From: Thalassotalea ponticola | Lineage (GTDB): Bacteria > Pseudomonadota > Gammaproteobacteria > Enterobacterales > Alteromonadaceae | Length of the DNA: 64,000 nt | Assembly: GCF_041379045.1 (NCBI RefSeq) | Contig: NZ_CP166871.1 | Coordinates: forward strand, 930,001 to 994,000 | Reading direction: 5' to 3' | Part shown: positions 63,701-64,000 of the stretch, one piece after another | How the letters are laid out: each line of letters starts with the position of its first letter | How positions within the stretch are numbered: position 1 is the stretch's first letter | Notes under the pieces: generated by a model | Databases searched by the model: none | What the model was told of the DNA's origin: nothing | What the model saw: only the letters and a program-made list of their open reading frames with translations | Translations under genes and position numbers: made by a program

Positions 63701-63913
63701 ATGACCGTAGAAAAAGCAGTCTTTCGTTTTGCCGGATTTATGATTTTGTTATCACTGGCGTTAACCCATTTTGTACACCCAGCATTTTTCTGGTTTACCG
63801 CCTTTATTGGCGCAAACATGTTTCAATACTCATTTTCTGGATTTTGCCCTGCCGCAAGCGTATTTAAAAAGCTCGGTTTAAAAACCGAAGCACAAGTTGC
63901 AACGAGCAAATAG
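63701..63913 (+). CDS. DUF2892 (YgaP transmembrane domain) small membrane protein
   Basis: A 70-residue protein with two hydrophobic helices (about 10-25 and 29-45), ending with FQYSFSGFCPAASVFKKLGL. This closely matches the DUF2892 transmembrane domain found in YgaP rhodanese and as stand-alone proteins; the Cys in GFCPA is conserved. AGGAG lies upstream and the gap to the barrel gene is nine bases, so it is the last gene of the cluster. Its function is unknown. Confidence 0.87.
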   Translation: MTVEKAVFRFAGFMILLSLALTHFVHPAFFWFTAFIGANMFQYSFSGFCPAASVFKKLGLKTEAQVATSK

Positions 63914-63923
63914 CCATGTGAAC

Positions 63924-63958
63924 CAAACGCTTGGCTAACCAATTTAGCTAGGCGTTTG
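63924..63958 (+). terminator. Hairpin after the DUF2892 gene
   Basis: CAAACGCTTGGCTAA (63924-63938) pairs with TTAGCTAGGCGTTTG (63944-63958) over 15 positions with two mismatches. No long T-tract follows, so termination is possible but not certain. Confidence 0.5.
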
Positions 63959-64000
63959 CTACTATAACTAAACGAGTCGATATCGCATCTGGGAGTATTG

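Overview
The window comes from a gammaproteobacterium, most likely a marine Alteromonadales of the Colwelliaceae/Thalassotalea type. That placement is an inference from gene content: the ygfB-pepP-ubiH-ubiI run beside a 6S RNA gene, the gcvTHP operon, large GlyGly-CTERM subtilases, MipA/DUF3019/two-component modules, a methionine-rich Cus-type efflux operon and an AlkB monooxygenase. It is ordinary chromosome with one decayed IS3 remnant. I saw no prophage, CRISPR array, tRNA or rRNA.

Positions 1-10.6 kb are housekeeping. The first codons of elbB and a 6S RNA gene (ssrS) lie on the minus strand. On the plus strand follow ygfB, pepP and the ubiquinone hydroxylases ubiH and ubiI, then the glycine cleavage genes gcvT, gcvH and gcvP, ending at a perfect palindromic terminator. 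Positions 10.7-15.3 kb carry minus-strand genes: mgtE (Mg2+), an IS3 orfA relic, nhaA (Na+/H+) and an alkB-type alkane hydroxylase.

Positions 15.4-25.1 kb are a copper/silver efflux operon: a Met/His-rich exported protein, a 33-residue leader ORF, cusC, cusB with two C-terminal CusF-like domains, cusA with a PepSY extension, and a PepSY membrane protein fused to an NqrF-like ferredoxin/flavin reductase. Several junctions overlap by one base. A glutamate-synthase-domain protein, an exported amidohydrolase and a YjjU-type patatin phospholipase follow.

Positions 29.7-53.4 kb hold the most distinctive feature: two paralogous copies of one module. Each has a giant secreted S8 subtilase with a C-terminal GlyGly-CTERM anchor and a tightly overlapping quartet MipA/OmpV outer-membrane protein - DUF3019 exported four-cysteine protein - OmpR-type regulator - histidine kinase. 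Copy 1 runs from 29.9 to 39.2 kb with protease and quartet convergent. Copy 2 runs from 44.7 to 53.4 kb with them divergent. Between them lie a phospholipase D lipoprotein, a small lipoprotein, a beta-CASP metallo-beta-lactamase nuclease, a truncated SDR gene and a small exported protein. The arrangement suggests envelope-sensing circuits linked to surface proteolysis, but no function is proven by the sequence.

Positions 53.7-64 kb hold nagA, a porin plus exported glutaminase pair, an alpha/beta hydrolase, and an envelope transport cluster (MMPL/RND transporter, LolA-like exported protein, outer-membrane barrel, DUF2892 protein). The cluster is preceded by a conspicuous three-half-site operator-like sequence.
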